This document shows positions 8,083-16,194 of a stretch of 64,000 bases of DNA, piece by piece; position 1 is the first letter of the stretch; each line of letters begins with the position of its first letter. The stretch lies in contig JAAWOG010000004.1 of assembly GCA_022799355.1 (NCBI GenBank), forward strand, positions 1-64,000. The letters run 5' to 3'. Source of the stretch: Lachnospiraceae bacterium. Its GTDB lineage: Bacteria > Bacillota > Clostridia > Lachnospirales > Lachnospiraceae. Below the pieces are notes generated by a model, which made no database searches, was not told where the DNA came from, and was given only the letters and a program-made list of their open reading frames with translations. The translations under genes were made by a program, and so were the position numbers.

Positions 8083-9312
8083 CTACTTCAGATACCCCCA
8101 GGGGCTTACATAACTCCCGTTCTTTCGTACACTGAAATGCAGATGGGGACCGGTTGACCTGCCGGTAGAGCCCACCGCCGCTATCTGCTGTCCTTTTGTC
8201 ACAAGATCGCCCTTTGAGACATAGAGCGCGGATGCATGCATATATATCGTATACAGGCTGTCCCCGTGATCGATCATAATATAATTTCCCATGCTCCCGC
8301 TGTAGGCTGCCGCTACCACTTCCCCGTCATAGGCCGCCAGGATCGGACTGCCGTTTGGCGCCGCAAGGTCCACACCGTTATGAAACTGCTGCACACCCAG
8401 CGTCGGATGGATTCGCTCCCCATACTCATCGGAAATTCTGGTCATGGACGGAGCCGGGAACGCAAACATGCCGCCGTCATAGGTCAGCTTTCTCCCTTCC
8501 TCTTCCGCCAGCCGCTTCCTTTCCGCGGCAACTGCCGCCTCCAGAGAAGCTATGATCTCGTTCTGCGCTTTGATATCAGCCTCATATTCCGCAATGGCTG
8601 CCGCTTTATTGTTGATATCCCCCTGCTTTGCAACAATTTCCGTCTCCTTATCGGAGATCAGCTGTGCCAGAGATGCTTCCTCCTTCTCCACACCCGCCTT
8701 TGCCTCATCCAGAACTTCCTTCTCCGCATCCAGTTCCTGTTTGCAGACTTCCACGTACTCCCGTATCAATATATATTCTTCCAGCTTCTGGTTATCATAA
8801 TCCATCACCAACTGGATATAATCAATTTTATTCAGCAGATCGGCAAAAGATTCTGCACTCAGTATTGTTTCCAGATAATAATCATCGTTCTGCTCATACA
8901 TCATCACGATCCGCTGCTTCATGGCCGCATACTGCTCTTCCTGTTTTAAAATGGCCGCCTCCAGCTCTCCTTCCGTCTCCCGGATCTCTTCTTCCTTCGT
9001 TGCAATCATGCCGTTGAGCTCGGAAATCTTTTTCTGGATATCTGCCAGATTATTGTCCAGCGCCACCACATAACTCTCCAGACTTGCCTTCTCTCCTTCC
9101 AACTGATCCTTAAGTGCCTTGATATCCGTCAGGGCTGACTGAAGCTGTTTCTTCTCATCCTGCGCCTCGGATATCTGCCCCTCCTTTTCACGGATACTGT
9201 CAGAAGTAATAGAGGAGAGCGAAACCGCTTCCGCCTCCCCTGTCTGTGAAAGGATCACCGCAAGCAGCAGTAAGATCCCCATGCACTTTTTAAAATATCC
9301 TCCGTGTCTCAT
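8083..9312 (-). CDS. EnvC/PcsB-like secreted protein with coiled coil and M23 peptidase domain
   Basis: This 409-residue secreted protein has a signal peptide (about 1-29), a long coiled coil in two blocks (about 38-140 and 172-272) rich in Glu, Lys, Leu and Ala, and a C-terminal LytM/M23 domain (from about 283). The zinc ligands and catalytic residues are present: H311 and D315 (HNGVD), H359, and H390/H392 (HLHF), so this copy should be an active endopeptidase rather than a degenerate activator. It lies directly downstream of ftsE-ftsX. In other bacteria FtsEX binds the coiled coil of EnvC, PcsB or CwlO-like proteins and drives septal wall cleavage; the gene order supports the same partnership here. 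Confidence 0.88.
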   Translation of the reverse strand: MRHGGYFKKCMGILLLLAVILSQTGEAEAVSLSSITSDSIREKEGQISEAQDEKKQLQSALTDIKALKDQLEGEKASLESYVVALDNNLADIQKKISELNGMIATKEEEIRETEGELEAAILKQEEQYAAMKQRIVMMYEQNDDYYLETILSAESFADLLNKIDYIQLVMDYDNQKLEEYILIREYVEVCKQELDAEKEVLDEAKAGVEKEEASLAQLISDKETEIVAKQGDINNKAAAIAEYEADIKAQNEIIASLEAAVAAERKRLAEEEGRKLTYDGGMFAFPAPSMTRISDEYGERIHPTLGVQQFHNGVDLAAPNGSPILAAYDGEVVAAAYSGSMGNYIMIDHGDSLYTIYMHASALYVSKGDLVTKGQQIAAVGSTGRSTGPHLHFSVRKNGSYVSPWGYLK

Positions 9313-9350
9313 TTCCTATCCTCTGTGCATATATTTTTACTGCATTCACA

Positions 9351-9386
9351 GACATAATATGTTCCGTGGCGGTATCATATTATGTC
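9351..9386. repeat. Inverted repeat between ftsX and the M23 gene
   Basis: A perfect 11-bp inverted repeat (arms 9351-9361 and 9376-9386, 14-nt loop) sits in the 129-nt gap between ftsX and the M23 gene. There is no T-run on the minus strand, so an RNA-processing or attenuation hairpin, or a protein-binding site, is as likely as a terminator. Confidence 0.5.
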
Positions 9387-9441
9387 CTTTTGTCAGGATG
9401 ACACACCCTCACATGCGCACCCCGCCTTATCCGCAACCGGA

Positions 9442-10338
9442 TTACACCCGCAGATGCTTCCTCACCGTAATAAAACTACCCAGAAAGCCGATCCCTACGC
9501 CGATCCCCAAAGACAGGGGCAGCAAAATATGAAAAATCTCCGTCACCGGCAAAAACGTCAGCAGATTGGTCAGGATCGAGAAACGCTCCAATACATACGC
9601 CACCGCTTTATTATATACAAAATAAATGATTGCCAGCGGAATCCCTGCCCCCACCAGTCCGATCAGAATGCCCTCTATGACAAACGGGGAGCGCACGAAA
9701 AAGTCCGTAGCCCCGATGTATTTCATAATCGTAATCTCTTCTTTTCTCACATTGATACCGATCGTCACGGTATTGCTGATCAGAAACACCGAAACGCCAA
9801 GCAGGATAGCAATCAGCCCAATGGAAACATAGCCCAGCAGCGAGTTAAAACCTGTGAGCACATCAGCCGTCAACTGTGAACGGTTTACTTTTCTGACTTC
9901 CGGCATGGACTCCAGATAGGTGACCAGAGAATCCTGCATTGAAACATCACTCAGATAAGCCTTATAGTTGGCACAGTTTTCCAGCGGATTTTCCGTGAAG
10001 CCCTCCGCGTATTCCGGCGGATATCCCGCCTTCCAATCCTCCCATGCCTGATCTGCAGAAATATATTCCACCTCGGAAACTTCCATCCTGGAAGCGATCT
10101 TCTGTCCGATCTCCTGTATGACCGCATCCTCCGTCCCGTTCTCGAAAAACACGGTAACGCAGACTCCTTCTTCGGCATTTTCCACCATATTCTGGAGATT
10201 GACCACCACCGAATAAAAAATACCGAACATAAACAGACAGGCGGTTATCGTAGCAATCGACGCCAGCGAAAAAAGCTTATTGCGGAAAATATTACGGAAG
10301 CCCTGTTTGATCGTGTAGAAAAATGTACTAATCCTCAT
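9442..10338 (-). CDS. ftsX: Cell division ABC transporter permease FtsX
   Basis: This 298-residue protein has one N-terminal helix (about 20-42), an extracellular domain (about 45-165) that normally binds the wall-hydrolase partner, and three further helices (about 170-195, 220-245 and 265-290). This is the FtsX topology. The ATG at 10338 is chosen because AAGGGAG lies 9 nt upstream; this makes the start overlap the end of ftsE by 11 nt. It acts with FtsE as a mechanotransmitter rather than as a substrate transporter. Confidence 0.92.
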   Translation of the reverse strand: MRISTFFYTIKQGFRNIFRNKLFSLASIATITACLFMFGIFYSVVVNLQNMVENAEEGVCVTVFFENGTEDAVIQEIGQKIASRMEVSEVEYISADQAWEDWKAGYPPEYAEGFTENPLENCANYKAYLSDVSMQDSLVTYLESMPEVRKVNRSQLTADVLTGFNSLLGYVSIGLIAILLGVSVFLISNTVTIGINVRKEEITIMKYIGATDFFVRSPFVIEGILIGLVGAGIPLAIIYFVYNKAVAYVLERFSILTNLLTFLPVTEIFHILLPLSLGIGVGIGFLGSFITVRKHLRV

Positions 10339-11068
10339 CGATATATGCTCCCTTCTCCTCATCACTTATGATAACGCCCTTTTTCAGCGTTACCACCCGC
10401 TTCTCCATCTGGTTTACAATCTCTTTATTATGGGTGACGACAAGCACCGTCGTCCCGCCCTTGTTGATTTCCTCCAGCATATTCATAATTTCCCAGGAAT
10501 TTTTGGGATCAAGATTTCCGGTGGGCTCATCGCATAAAAGCAATGTCGGCTCATTGACAAGCGCCCTTGCAAGCGCTACTCTCTGCTGCTCACCGCCGGA
10601 AAGCTGTTTCGGCTTCGCCTTATATTTTCCGGCAAGCCCCACCGAGGCAAGAATAGCCGGCACGTTTTTCCGCATCTGCTTGGTGGGCGTCAGCACAATC
10701 CTCTGGGCAAAAGCCACATTTTCATAAACATTCCTGTCCTTCAGCAGACGGAAATCCTGAAACACAATACCGATATTACGTCTGAATTCCGGTATCTTCC
10801 GATGTCTGATCCTGTTCAGATCATATCCCATCACCTTCACGGTTCCCTCCGTTGCCGTCAGTTCCCTGAGCAGCAGCTTGATCATCGTTGACTTTCCGGA
10901 ACCGCTGTCACCCACGATAAAAACAAACTCCCCGCGCCTGATCCGCAGGCTGATATCGTTCAGAGCCGGAGAACCGGTCTCATAAGATTTGCTCACATTC
11001 TCAAGTACAATGATATCTTTTTCACCGACTCTTTTCTTTCGTTTCTTCTTTACTGCTTTTTCCGCCAC
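10328..11068 (-). CDS. ftsE: Cell division ATP-binding protein FtsE
   Basis: This is a 246-residue ABC ATPase with a Walker A motif GDSGSGKST, the signature LSGGEQQRVALARAL, Walker B LLLCDEPTG and an H-loop histidine in VVTHN. A 15-residue Lys/Arg-rich N-terminal extension precedes the core. The GTG at 11068 is the probable start, preceded by AAGGAGAGG. It pairs with the overlapping ftsX gene to power activation of septal peptidoglycan hydrolysis. Confidence 0.93.
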   Translation of the reverse strand: MAEKAVKKKRKKRVGEKDIIVLENVSKSYETGSPALNDISLRIRRGEFVFIVGDSGSGKSTMIKLLLRELTATEGTVKVMGYDLNRIRHRKIPEFRRNIGIVFQDFRLLKDRNVYENVAFAQRIVLTPTKQMRKNVPAILASVGLAGKYKAKPKQLSGGEQQRVALARALVNEPTLLLCDEPTGNLDPKNSWEIMNMLEEINKGGTTVLVVTHNKEIVNQMEKRVVTLKKGVIISDEEKGAYIDED

Positions 11069-11103
11069 TATGGTATTCCTCTCCTTTTAGTTCAAGTGTT
11101 ATT

Positions 11104-12186
11104 TTAATAATCAAATGTTTCCATATATTTCATATATTTTACGACCATCAGCGCAATTTTGAAGGTGATCGCGTCCTCGAATACCCTAAGGTCCAGTCCG
11201 GTCGCTTTCTGCAGCTTATCCAGTCTGTAGACCAGCGTATTCCTGTGGATAAAAAGCTGTCTCGAGGTTTCCGATACGTTCAGACTGTTCTCGAAGAACT
11301 TATTGATCGTTGTCAGTGTCTCCTCATCGAAATCATCCGGGCTCTTTCCGCCGAAGATTTCCCTGATAAACATCTTGCACAGAGGGATCGGAAGCTGATA
11401 AATCAGACGGCCGATACCCAGCTCACTGTACGCCACTACATTTCTGTCGCTGAAAAAGATCTTTCCGACATCCAGCGCCATCCGCGCTTCCTTGTAGGAA
11501 CGGCTCACATCCTTGATCTCCTTCACCACCGTACCGTAGGAAACCCGGACATTTCTCATCCCTTCCTTGACCAGAAAACTCTCGAGCGCCTTCGCCCCCT
11601 TATCCAGCTCCGCCGGAGAATCCCCCTCGCTCAGATCACGCACTACGATCACGTTATTTTCATCCACCGCCGTAACAAAATCCCTCGTATTGGTGTTTCC
11701 GCTGCGCACAATTTCAAGCACATTGCAATCCTTTGTGCTGTCCGTCTCGATGATCATCACCACGCGCCTCACATCCGCCTGAATATGCAGCTTTTTCGCA
11801 CGGCTGTAAATGTCCACCAGCAGCAGGTTATCCAGCAGCAGGTTTTTGATAAAATTATCTTTGTCAAACCGCTCCTTATAGGCAACCAGCAGGTTCTGGA
11901 TCTGGAATGCAACCATCTTGCCTACCATATAAACGTCCTCACCGGAACCTCCTGCGATCAGTATGTACTCAAGCTGCTGTTCATCATAGATCTTAAAGTA
12001 CTGATACCCCTGAATTTCCTGTGAGTCCGCCGGGGACTGGGCAAATTCCATTGCCGGCTTTTCACATTCATACATATTTACGGTTGCGGCAACTTCTTTT
12101 CCGTCCGTATCCATGATGCAAAGTTCCACTCTGGCAATTGCTTTTAACCCTTCAATCGTATTTTGTAAAATCTGGTTTGAAATCAT
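11104..12186 (-). CDS. CdaR/PucR-type helix-turn-helix regulator
   Basis: A 360-residue protein begins with a sugar-diacid-recognition-like segment (ISNQILQNTIEGLKAIARVELCIMD) and ends with the PucR/CdaR-type HTH (SLNVSETSRQLFIHRNTLVYRL, about 307-328). The ATG at 12186 is chosen because GGAGGG lies about 10 nt upstream; the longer frame adds 15 unsupported residues. It is 35 nt upstream of ftsE and probably the first gene of the operon. CdaR proteins regulate sugar-diacid use in enterobacteria, but the link to FtsEX suggests this clostridial member senses something else, possibly wall-related; the ligand is unknown. Confidence 0.75.
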   Translation of the reverse strand: MISNQILQNTIEGLKAIARVELCIMDTDGKEVAATVNMYECEKPAMEFAQSPADSQEIQGYQYFKIYDEQQLEYILIAGGSGEDVYMVGKMVAFQIQNLLVAYKERFDKDNFIKNLLLDNLLLVDIYSRAKKLHIQADVRRVVMIIETDSTKDCNVLEIVRSGNTNTRDFVTAVDENNVIVVRDLSEGDSPAELDKGAKALESFLVKEGMRNVRVSYGTVVKEIKDVSRSYKEARMALDVGKIFFSDRNVVAYSELGIGRLIYQLPIPLCKMFIREIFGGKSPDDFDEETLTTINKFFENSLNVSETSRQLFIHRNTLVYRLDKLQKATGLDLRVFEDAITFKIALMVVKYMKYMETFDY

Positions 12187-12499
12187 CTTTTCCCTTCCCT
12201 CCTGCTGATACGTTGCATTTTTGTTATGCAAGATGCTTCATTATACATTTTCAACAATACATTTTCACCCCATAAAAGGCTTTTTTCACAACCTATTTTT
12301 TATTTTAAAACAAATGCACAAATAAATCTACCTCTTTTTCAAGTTTTTTTGTCTGTTTTTTTAGCTATTTCCCAAATTTTGTATATTTTTAACAATAGTC
12401 AACCTATACAAACCCCAAATATTCTTCCGTCAGCGTATCATGCCCTGCACAACAACAGGCTCTTTTCTTTCTATCAGAAAAGAGCCTGTCCCTCATATA
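12187..12499. other. 313-nt intergenic region, AT-rich
   Basis: There is no convincing gene. The part nearest the CdaR-like gene (about 12230-12420) is very AT-rich with runs of A and T on the minus strand and probably holds that operon's promoter, but I could not pick a single convincing -35/-10 pair. The left-facing end of the TagA-like gene contributes a hairpin at 12455-12489. Confidence 0.5.
12455..12489 (-). terminator. Hairpin after the TagA-like gene
   Basis: A perfect 14-bp stem (12455-12468 / 12476-12489, 7-nt loop) begins 11 nt past the stop codon. The minus-strand sequence that follows is only partly T-rich (TGTTGTTG), so termination is likely but may be weak. Confidence 0.6.
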
Positions 12500-13219
12500 T
12501 TATTCCGAATCCGAACCGTCTGCCTTTGTCCCTTCATTCCGCTCCTTTTCTTTTGCATGATAATACTCGGTCATCTGCCGCTGAAAGAGGTGATGATACC
12601 ACTTACTGAGCAGCTTTTTTAAAAAGGGAACTTTTCTGCCGCCAGGCACCATCTGATAATCCAGGGCAAGCCATATGTCCGCATTCAGAATCTTTTTCAT
12701 TCTGTCCATCAGCTTCCCCTGGCGTTCAAATTGTATCCTGGATATAATCGCAACGGGCGAAATGGCATTTATCCTGTTCGCCTCGTCATCCCATTCTTCC
12801 TGTATACCGCTTATGACGCCTCTGCCCGCGAACGTCAAATCCTCCCTGAGCAATTTTAAATCCGCCTCCAGCTTTTCCAGTTCTTCCTCCGATTCCGCAA
12901 GCAGATACAGAGCCTTTTTCCCTTTCCCAAGGCGCTTTAAAACCGCTTTGATATACTCCTGATTTTCCACCTCATGAATGCGGTCCTTTGCCCTGATACC
13001 TGCCTGCCTTACAATTTCCGGATCGCTCCAGATAATCAGATCCGCATCTCCGATCCATGTTTTCCATTCCGCAAAGGTGCCGGCCCCCACCAGAATCTTT
13101 GCGGAAATAAACAGAACCGTATTCAGACTGCCGCTGCCCAGGAACCTGTCCGTAATGCTGATAGATTCCCGCAGGGAATAGTCCGTCAGATTCATCCCCG
13201 GTAAATTAATTTTTTGCAT
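12500..13219 (-). CDS. Divergent WecG/TagA/CpsF-like protein
   Basis: This is a 239-residue cytosolic protein. Three stretches fit the WecG/TagA/CpsF glycosyltransferase fold in order: a predicted acceptor-pocket stretch with DADLIIWSDPEIVRQAG, a Rossmann-like segment LYLLAESEEELEKLEADL followed by FAGRGV, and INAISPVAIISRIQFERQGKLMDRM matching the family's C-terminal strand-helix. Similarity is weak and the usual TPN and GxPxQE signatures are not intact, so activity cannot be assumed. The ATG at 13219 is chosen because AAAGGGG lies close upstream; the longer frame runs through the promoter region. If active, it would transfer an N-acetylhexosamine-type sugar in wall polymer synthesis. Confidence 0.45.
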   Translation of the reverse strand: MQKINLPGMNLTDYSLRESISITDRFLGSGSLNTVLFISAKILVGAGTFAEWKTWIGDADLIIWSDPEIVRQAGIRAKDRIHEVENQEYIKAVLKRLGKGKKALYLLAESEEELEKLEADLKLLREDLTFAGRGVISGIQEEWDDEANRINAISPVAIISRIQFERQGKLMDRMKKILNADIWLALDYQMVPGGRKVPFLKKLLSKWYHHLFQRQMTEYYHAKEKERNEGTKADGSDSE

Positions 13220-13437
13220 ATTATCCCCTTTGTCATACCCCTGAATGGTAATAGTATAGCAGATACCGCAGCGTTTAGCAAGAAAGTCCGCCCGTCGGAA
13301 GATTGCAAAATTGGAACTGGACAAAAATATGTTATGCGTTTATACTGAAAGTAATTATGCGGCGGAGAAAACATATGATATTTTGTTTCTTTGGGTGAAA
13401 ATCCGCATAATATATTATGACAGGAAAGGAGTCTCAG

Positions 13438-13638
13438 ATGGATATTGCCGGTTTATCAACTTCCATGTCTATGGCGGAGCTTCAGACTGGTTGGGGGATG
13501 AAAATGCTGAGTAAGGCTATGGATACCGCTCAGTCACAGGGCGCACAATTGGCAGAAATGATCTCATCCGCCCCGGCTGCAGAGATGGAGCTTTCCGTCA
13601 ACCCCTATGTCGGAAGTCAGTTTGATGTCCGTATATAG
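13438..13638 (+). CDS. yjfB: YjfB-family small protein
   Basis: A 66-residue protein begins MDIAGLSTSMSMAELQ and contains GMKMLSKAMDTAQSQGAQLAEMI, the pattern of the YjfB family (putative motility-associated protein of Firmicutes). The ATG at 13438 has AAAGGAG 6 nt upstream; an upstream in-frame ATG has no such site. Upstream (13355-13362 and 13403-13410) is an 8-bp inverted repeat TTATGCGG/CCGCATAA of unknown meaning. No flagellar gene is nearby, so the motility link cannot be judged here. Confidence 0.75.
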   Translation: MDIAGLSTSMSMAELQTGWGMKMLSKAMDTAQSQGAQLAEMISSAPAAEMELSVNPYVGSQFDVRI

Positions 13639-13683
13639 GAAGCGGTAAAATATGCGTGGGATCACCCCATCAGTGTACCGCAA

Positions 13684-13715
13684 AGACAGACAGGATGTTT
13701 TCTGTCTGTTTTTTA
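13684..13715 (+). terminator. Terminator after yjfB
   Basis: The short stem AGACAGA/TCTGTCT (13684-13690 / 13701-13707) is followed by a T-run to 13714, between yjfB and the acyltransferase gene. Confidence 0.65.
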
Positions 13716-13751
13716 TCATGCGGGGCGCAGTTTCACATACGGAGGATAAAC

Positions 13752-14840
13752 ATGTTTTCCAGAAAGCATTCTACTATTACCAAGGGCATCCTGATCATAC
13801 TTATGCTTGCGCATCATGTATTTGCTCCGGACCATATGGAATTTTATGAAGTAAAAACAATATGGAATAACCCCGTTCTCGCCGCACAGACCTTCACTTT
13901 TTTCAAAATATGCGTCGCCGGTTTTTCCTTTCTCTCCGCCTTTGGCATTACCCGCGCTCTGAAAAATCAAAACCGGAAAGAGCCGAAAGCAGATATGTCC
14001 CTTATCGCAGGGAGGCTGATCAAGCTGGAATCCGGCGTTCTTTTTATTTATGTTCTTGCCGTTTTCTATAAACAGTTTATTATGCGTCAGTCCATCGGGC
14101 TGTTCTATGCACCGCTGGATATGGACCTGGCACACATCCTGCTCAGCATGTGCATCGACTCTCTGGGACTTGCCGCGTTCATGGGTACCATGCCCTTAAA
14201 TGTCACATGGTGGTATCTTTCCTATGCCATTTTACTGATTGCGGCAATGCCCCTGATCTACAGGGCTTACGAAAAATTCAGATATCTCCTGCTGCCCGCC
14301 GCCTGCATGATCTGCCTTGTCATTCCGGGCATGCGGGTGGAATTCTGGTGCTATCTGCCGACTGTCTTTTTAGGATGCGCCTTCGCCTGTGAAAACTGGT
14401 TTGAAAGGCTGCATGAGTGGAAGCAGGGCAACTACATAATAAAAGCAGGCAAATGTACCGCCTGCCTGTTCTTACTATATCTCTCCTATCTGCTCAGTAA
14501 ATATACCGCCCTGGAATTCAGCTATTTGCTGATATTTGTAATACCGTATATGGTCTATGAATTTATCGCTTTCATACCGGTATTAAATTTCTGTCTGGAG
14601 TTTCTCGGCAGACATGCCGCCAATATTTTCCTGATCCACACCTTTATTTACTACTATTTCTATCCTGATTTTATCTATTCCTTTCAGGATTCCTGGAAAA
14701 TACTGGGCGTACTGCTTCTTTTAAGCCTCGCTGTCTCCATCCTGATTGAACTGCTGAAAAAAATCACCCGTTATAACAAACTCACTGAAAAATTATTAAT
14801 TCAAATATCATATAAGCAAGCGCCAGAACAATCCCTATGA
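13752..14840 (+). CDS. Acyltransferase 3-family integral membrane protein
   Basis: A 362-residue protein has about ten hydrophobic helices. The N-terminus, ITKGILIILMLAHHVF with a membrane-embedded HH, matches the acyltransferase 3 family, whose first helix carries a conserved histidine. Members O-acetylate or otherwise acylate wall glycans, exopolysaccharides or lipids. The ATG at 13752 has GGAGG 7 nt upstream; the longer frame (from 13656) is rejected because it runs through the yjfB terminator. Its last 59 nt overlap, tail to tail, the last codons of the CPBP protease gene on the other strand. Confidence 0.8.
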   Translation: MFSRKHSTITKGILIILMLAHHVFAPDHMEFYEVKTIWNNPVLAAQTFTFFKICVAGFSFLSAFGITRALKNQNRKEPKADMSLIAGRLIKLESGVLFIYVLAVFYKQFIMRQSIGLFYAPLDMDLAHILLSMCIDSLGLAAFMGTMPLNVTWWYLSYAILLIAAMPLIYRAYEKFRYLLLPAACMICLVIPGMRVEFWCYLPTVFLGCAFACENWFERLHEWKQGNYIIKAGKCTACLFLLYLSYLLSKYTALEFSYLLIFVIPYMVYEFIAFIPVLNFCLEFLGRHAANIFLIHTFIYYYFYPDFIYSFQDSWKILGVLLLLSLAVSILIELLKKITRYNKLTEKLLIQISYKQAPEQSL

Positions 14841-15726
14841 TCAGGCAGACGCTCCACAGCCTCTCACCCCGGTTTTTTCTTGACGCCCAGATCGTTCTTA
14901 AGAAATTCTGTTTTCCCTCATTAGAGGCAATCCAGGTCACCACACAGAGCGCGATTGCCGTCCCCACCACCGCAAGAAGCAGGTAGACGGAAATAGCCAT
15001 GATAAGTTCCTCCGTTGTAAGCCCTGTTTCCAGCTCTTCCTCCAGAACACCGGCCAGCTTATCCTGCAGATACATCAGGCATACCGACTGCCCGTTAAAG
15101 ATAAAATGCATGATAAAGGGTGCCACTGTGGAACCCGTAGCCTCCGCCAGCAGCGCCATCATAATCCCCAGAAGCAGCGCATACGCCGCCTGATTAAAGT
15201 TCATATGCATTAATGCGAACAGTAAACCGGAAAGCAGGATTGCACCGAAAATATTGCCGGACCTCCTGAATCCTCTGAAAAAGGCGCCCCGGAAGACCAT
15301 CTCCTCACAGAATGGCCCGAACACCGCCATAATCAGAAACATAAGAAAGAAGGGGACATCCAAAATGTCCCCCGCAAGTTCCGCTACCGTATTATCCACA
15401 AAAAGCATGGATATCGCATTGGCAAGTGTAGCCAATGGCATCAGTAAAAATGTATAAAGGACCGTCATCAGGGCTGTAGATATTTTAATGCGCCGAAATC
15501 CCAGTATATCACCGAATATTTTTTCCTGTCCGTACTTCCTGTGCCCGATCAGTATGACGAGCATTACAGGTACGACATGAATCATCTGGCTCATGATTAA
15601 ATTTTCCACAATGCCGATTTCTTTCCCCGGCTTAGCTGTAATATAATAAGCGCTTATGCCGAATACCACCAGAAAATGCGTCAGTATCAGCAGCAGGAAA
15701 GAAACACCGTTCCTTTTACCGTTCAT
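14782..15726 (-). CDS. CPBP-family intramembrane metalloprotease
   Basis: This is a 314-residue polytopic protein of the CAAX protease / bacteriocin-processing (CPBP, Abi) family. The motifs are EE141-142 with R146 (CEEMVFRG), H174 in FALMHMN, and H207 with N211 in APFIMHFIFN, so the catalytic set is complete. Such proteases are found in bacteriocin self-immunity, prenyl-protein processing and stress signalling; no bacteriocin gene is visible here. It starts 5 nt after the HPr-like gene and is probably co-transcribed with it. Confidence 0.85.
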   Translation of the reverse strand: MNGKRNGVSFLLLILTHFLVVFGISAYYITAKPGKEIGIVENLIMSQMIHVVPVMLVILIGHRKYGQEKIFGDILGFRRIKISTALMTVLYTFLLMPLATLANAISMLFVDNTVAELAGDILDVPFFLMFLIMAVFGPFCEEMVFRGAFFRGFRRSGNIFGAILLSGLLFALMHMNFNQAAYALLLGIMMALLAEATGSTVAPFIMHFIFNGQSVCLMYLQDKLAGVLEEELETGLTTEELIMAISVYLLLAVVGTAIALCVVTWIASNEGKQNFLRTIWASRKNRGERLWSVCLIIGIVLALAYMIFELIIFQ

Positions 15727-15731
15727 TTATG

Positions 15732-15968
15732 TTAGTCATTCTCCATCATGAAGTTTACCAGTTTACCGATATCTTCCGCTTCATAAGCGATGATCTCCAG
15801 TTCGGGAATCTCACCGTTTGAGAAGATATTTGCCATGGACACATACTGGGACAGTTTGGATTTCAGATTTAATCTGTCGCCCTCACCCGTAACCAGCTCT
15901 ACCTTGCCTGCGCAGGCGTCAACTACCTTGAAAAACTTTTCGATGTCTTTAATGTTCTGTACTTTCAT
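15732..15968 (-). CDS. HPr-like protein lacking the active-site histidine
   Basis: This 78-residue protein resembles an HPr fold. The region around the regulatory serine of HPr is recognisable (LNLKSKLSQYVSM), but the N-terminal loop that carries His15 in HPr is absent or rewritten (IKDIEKFFKVVD). It therefore cannot act as a phosphoenolpyruvate-phosphotransferase phosphocarrier. It may be a regulator or a Ser-phosphorylatable HPr mimic. It is upstream of and 5 nt from the CPBP gene, and a cre-like sequence precedes its promoter. Confidence 0.6.
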   Translation of the reverse strand: MKVQNIKDIEKFFKVVDACAGKVELVTGEGDRLNLKSKLSQYVSMANIFSNGEIPELEIIAYEAEDIGKLVNFMMEND

Positions 15969-16038
15969 TTTGTACTCCTTTCTTCCTGCGTGTCTTTGCA
16001 GGAACCAAATCTCAATTCATTTTTTGTTTACACCATTG

Positions 16039-16084
16039 ATTTTACTCATTTTTTTCCAAATTGCAAGAGGTGGAAAACGTTTTC
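16039..16084 (-). promoter_or_regulatory. Promoter with cre-like site upstream of the HPr-like gene
   Basis: On the minus strand TTGCAA (16061-16066) and TAAAAT (16039-16044) are spaced by 16 nt. Immediately upstream of the -35 box, 16073-16084 is the perfect palindrome GAAAACGTTTTC, matching 12 of 14 positions of the CcpA-binding cre consensus in the surrounding 14-mer. An upstream position would fit activation or modulation by CcpA. CcpA binding is inferred from pattern only. Confidence 0.45.
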
Positions 16085-16194
16085 TCTCTTTTCACACGCT
16101 TTTTTCTTAAAGCAATTTTTAGAACTGTTAATTTTGCACAATTTTACCGTCTTATTTTTGTGAAAAACATCCAACAATCTGTCTTTCCCATATT

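Noticed and set aside
12226-12609. A small plus-strand gene in the gap after the CdaR-like gene
   Set aside because: It has no ribosome-binding site, runs through the AT-rich promoter region and the TagA-like terminator hairpin, and ends antisense to the TagA-like gene.
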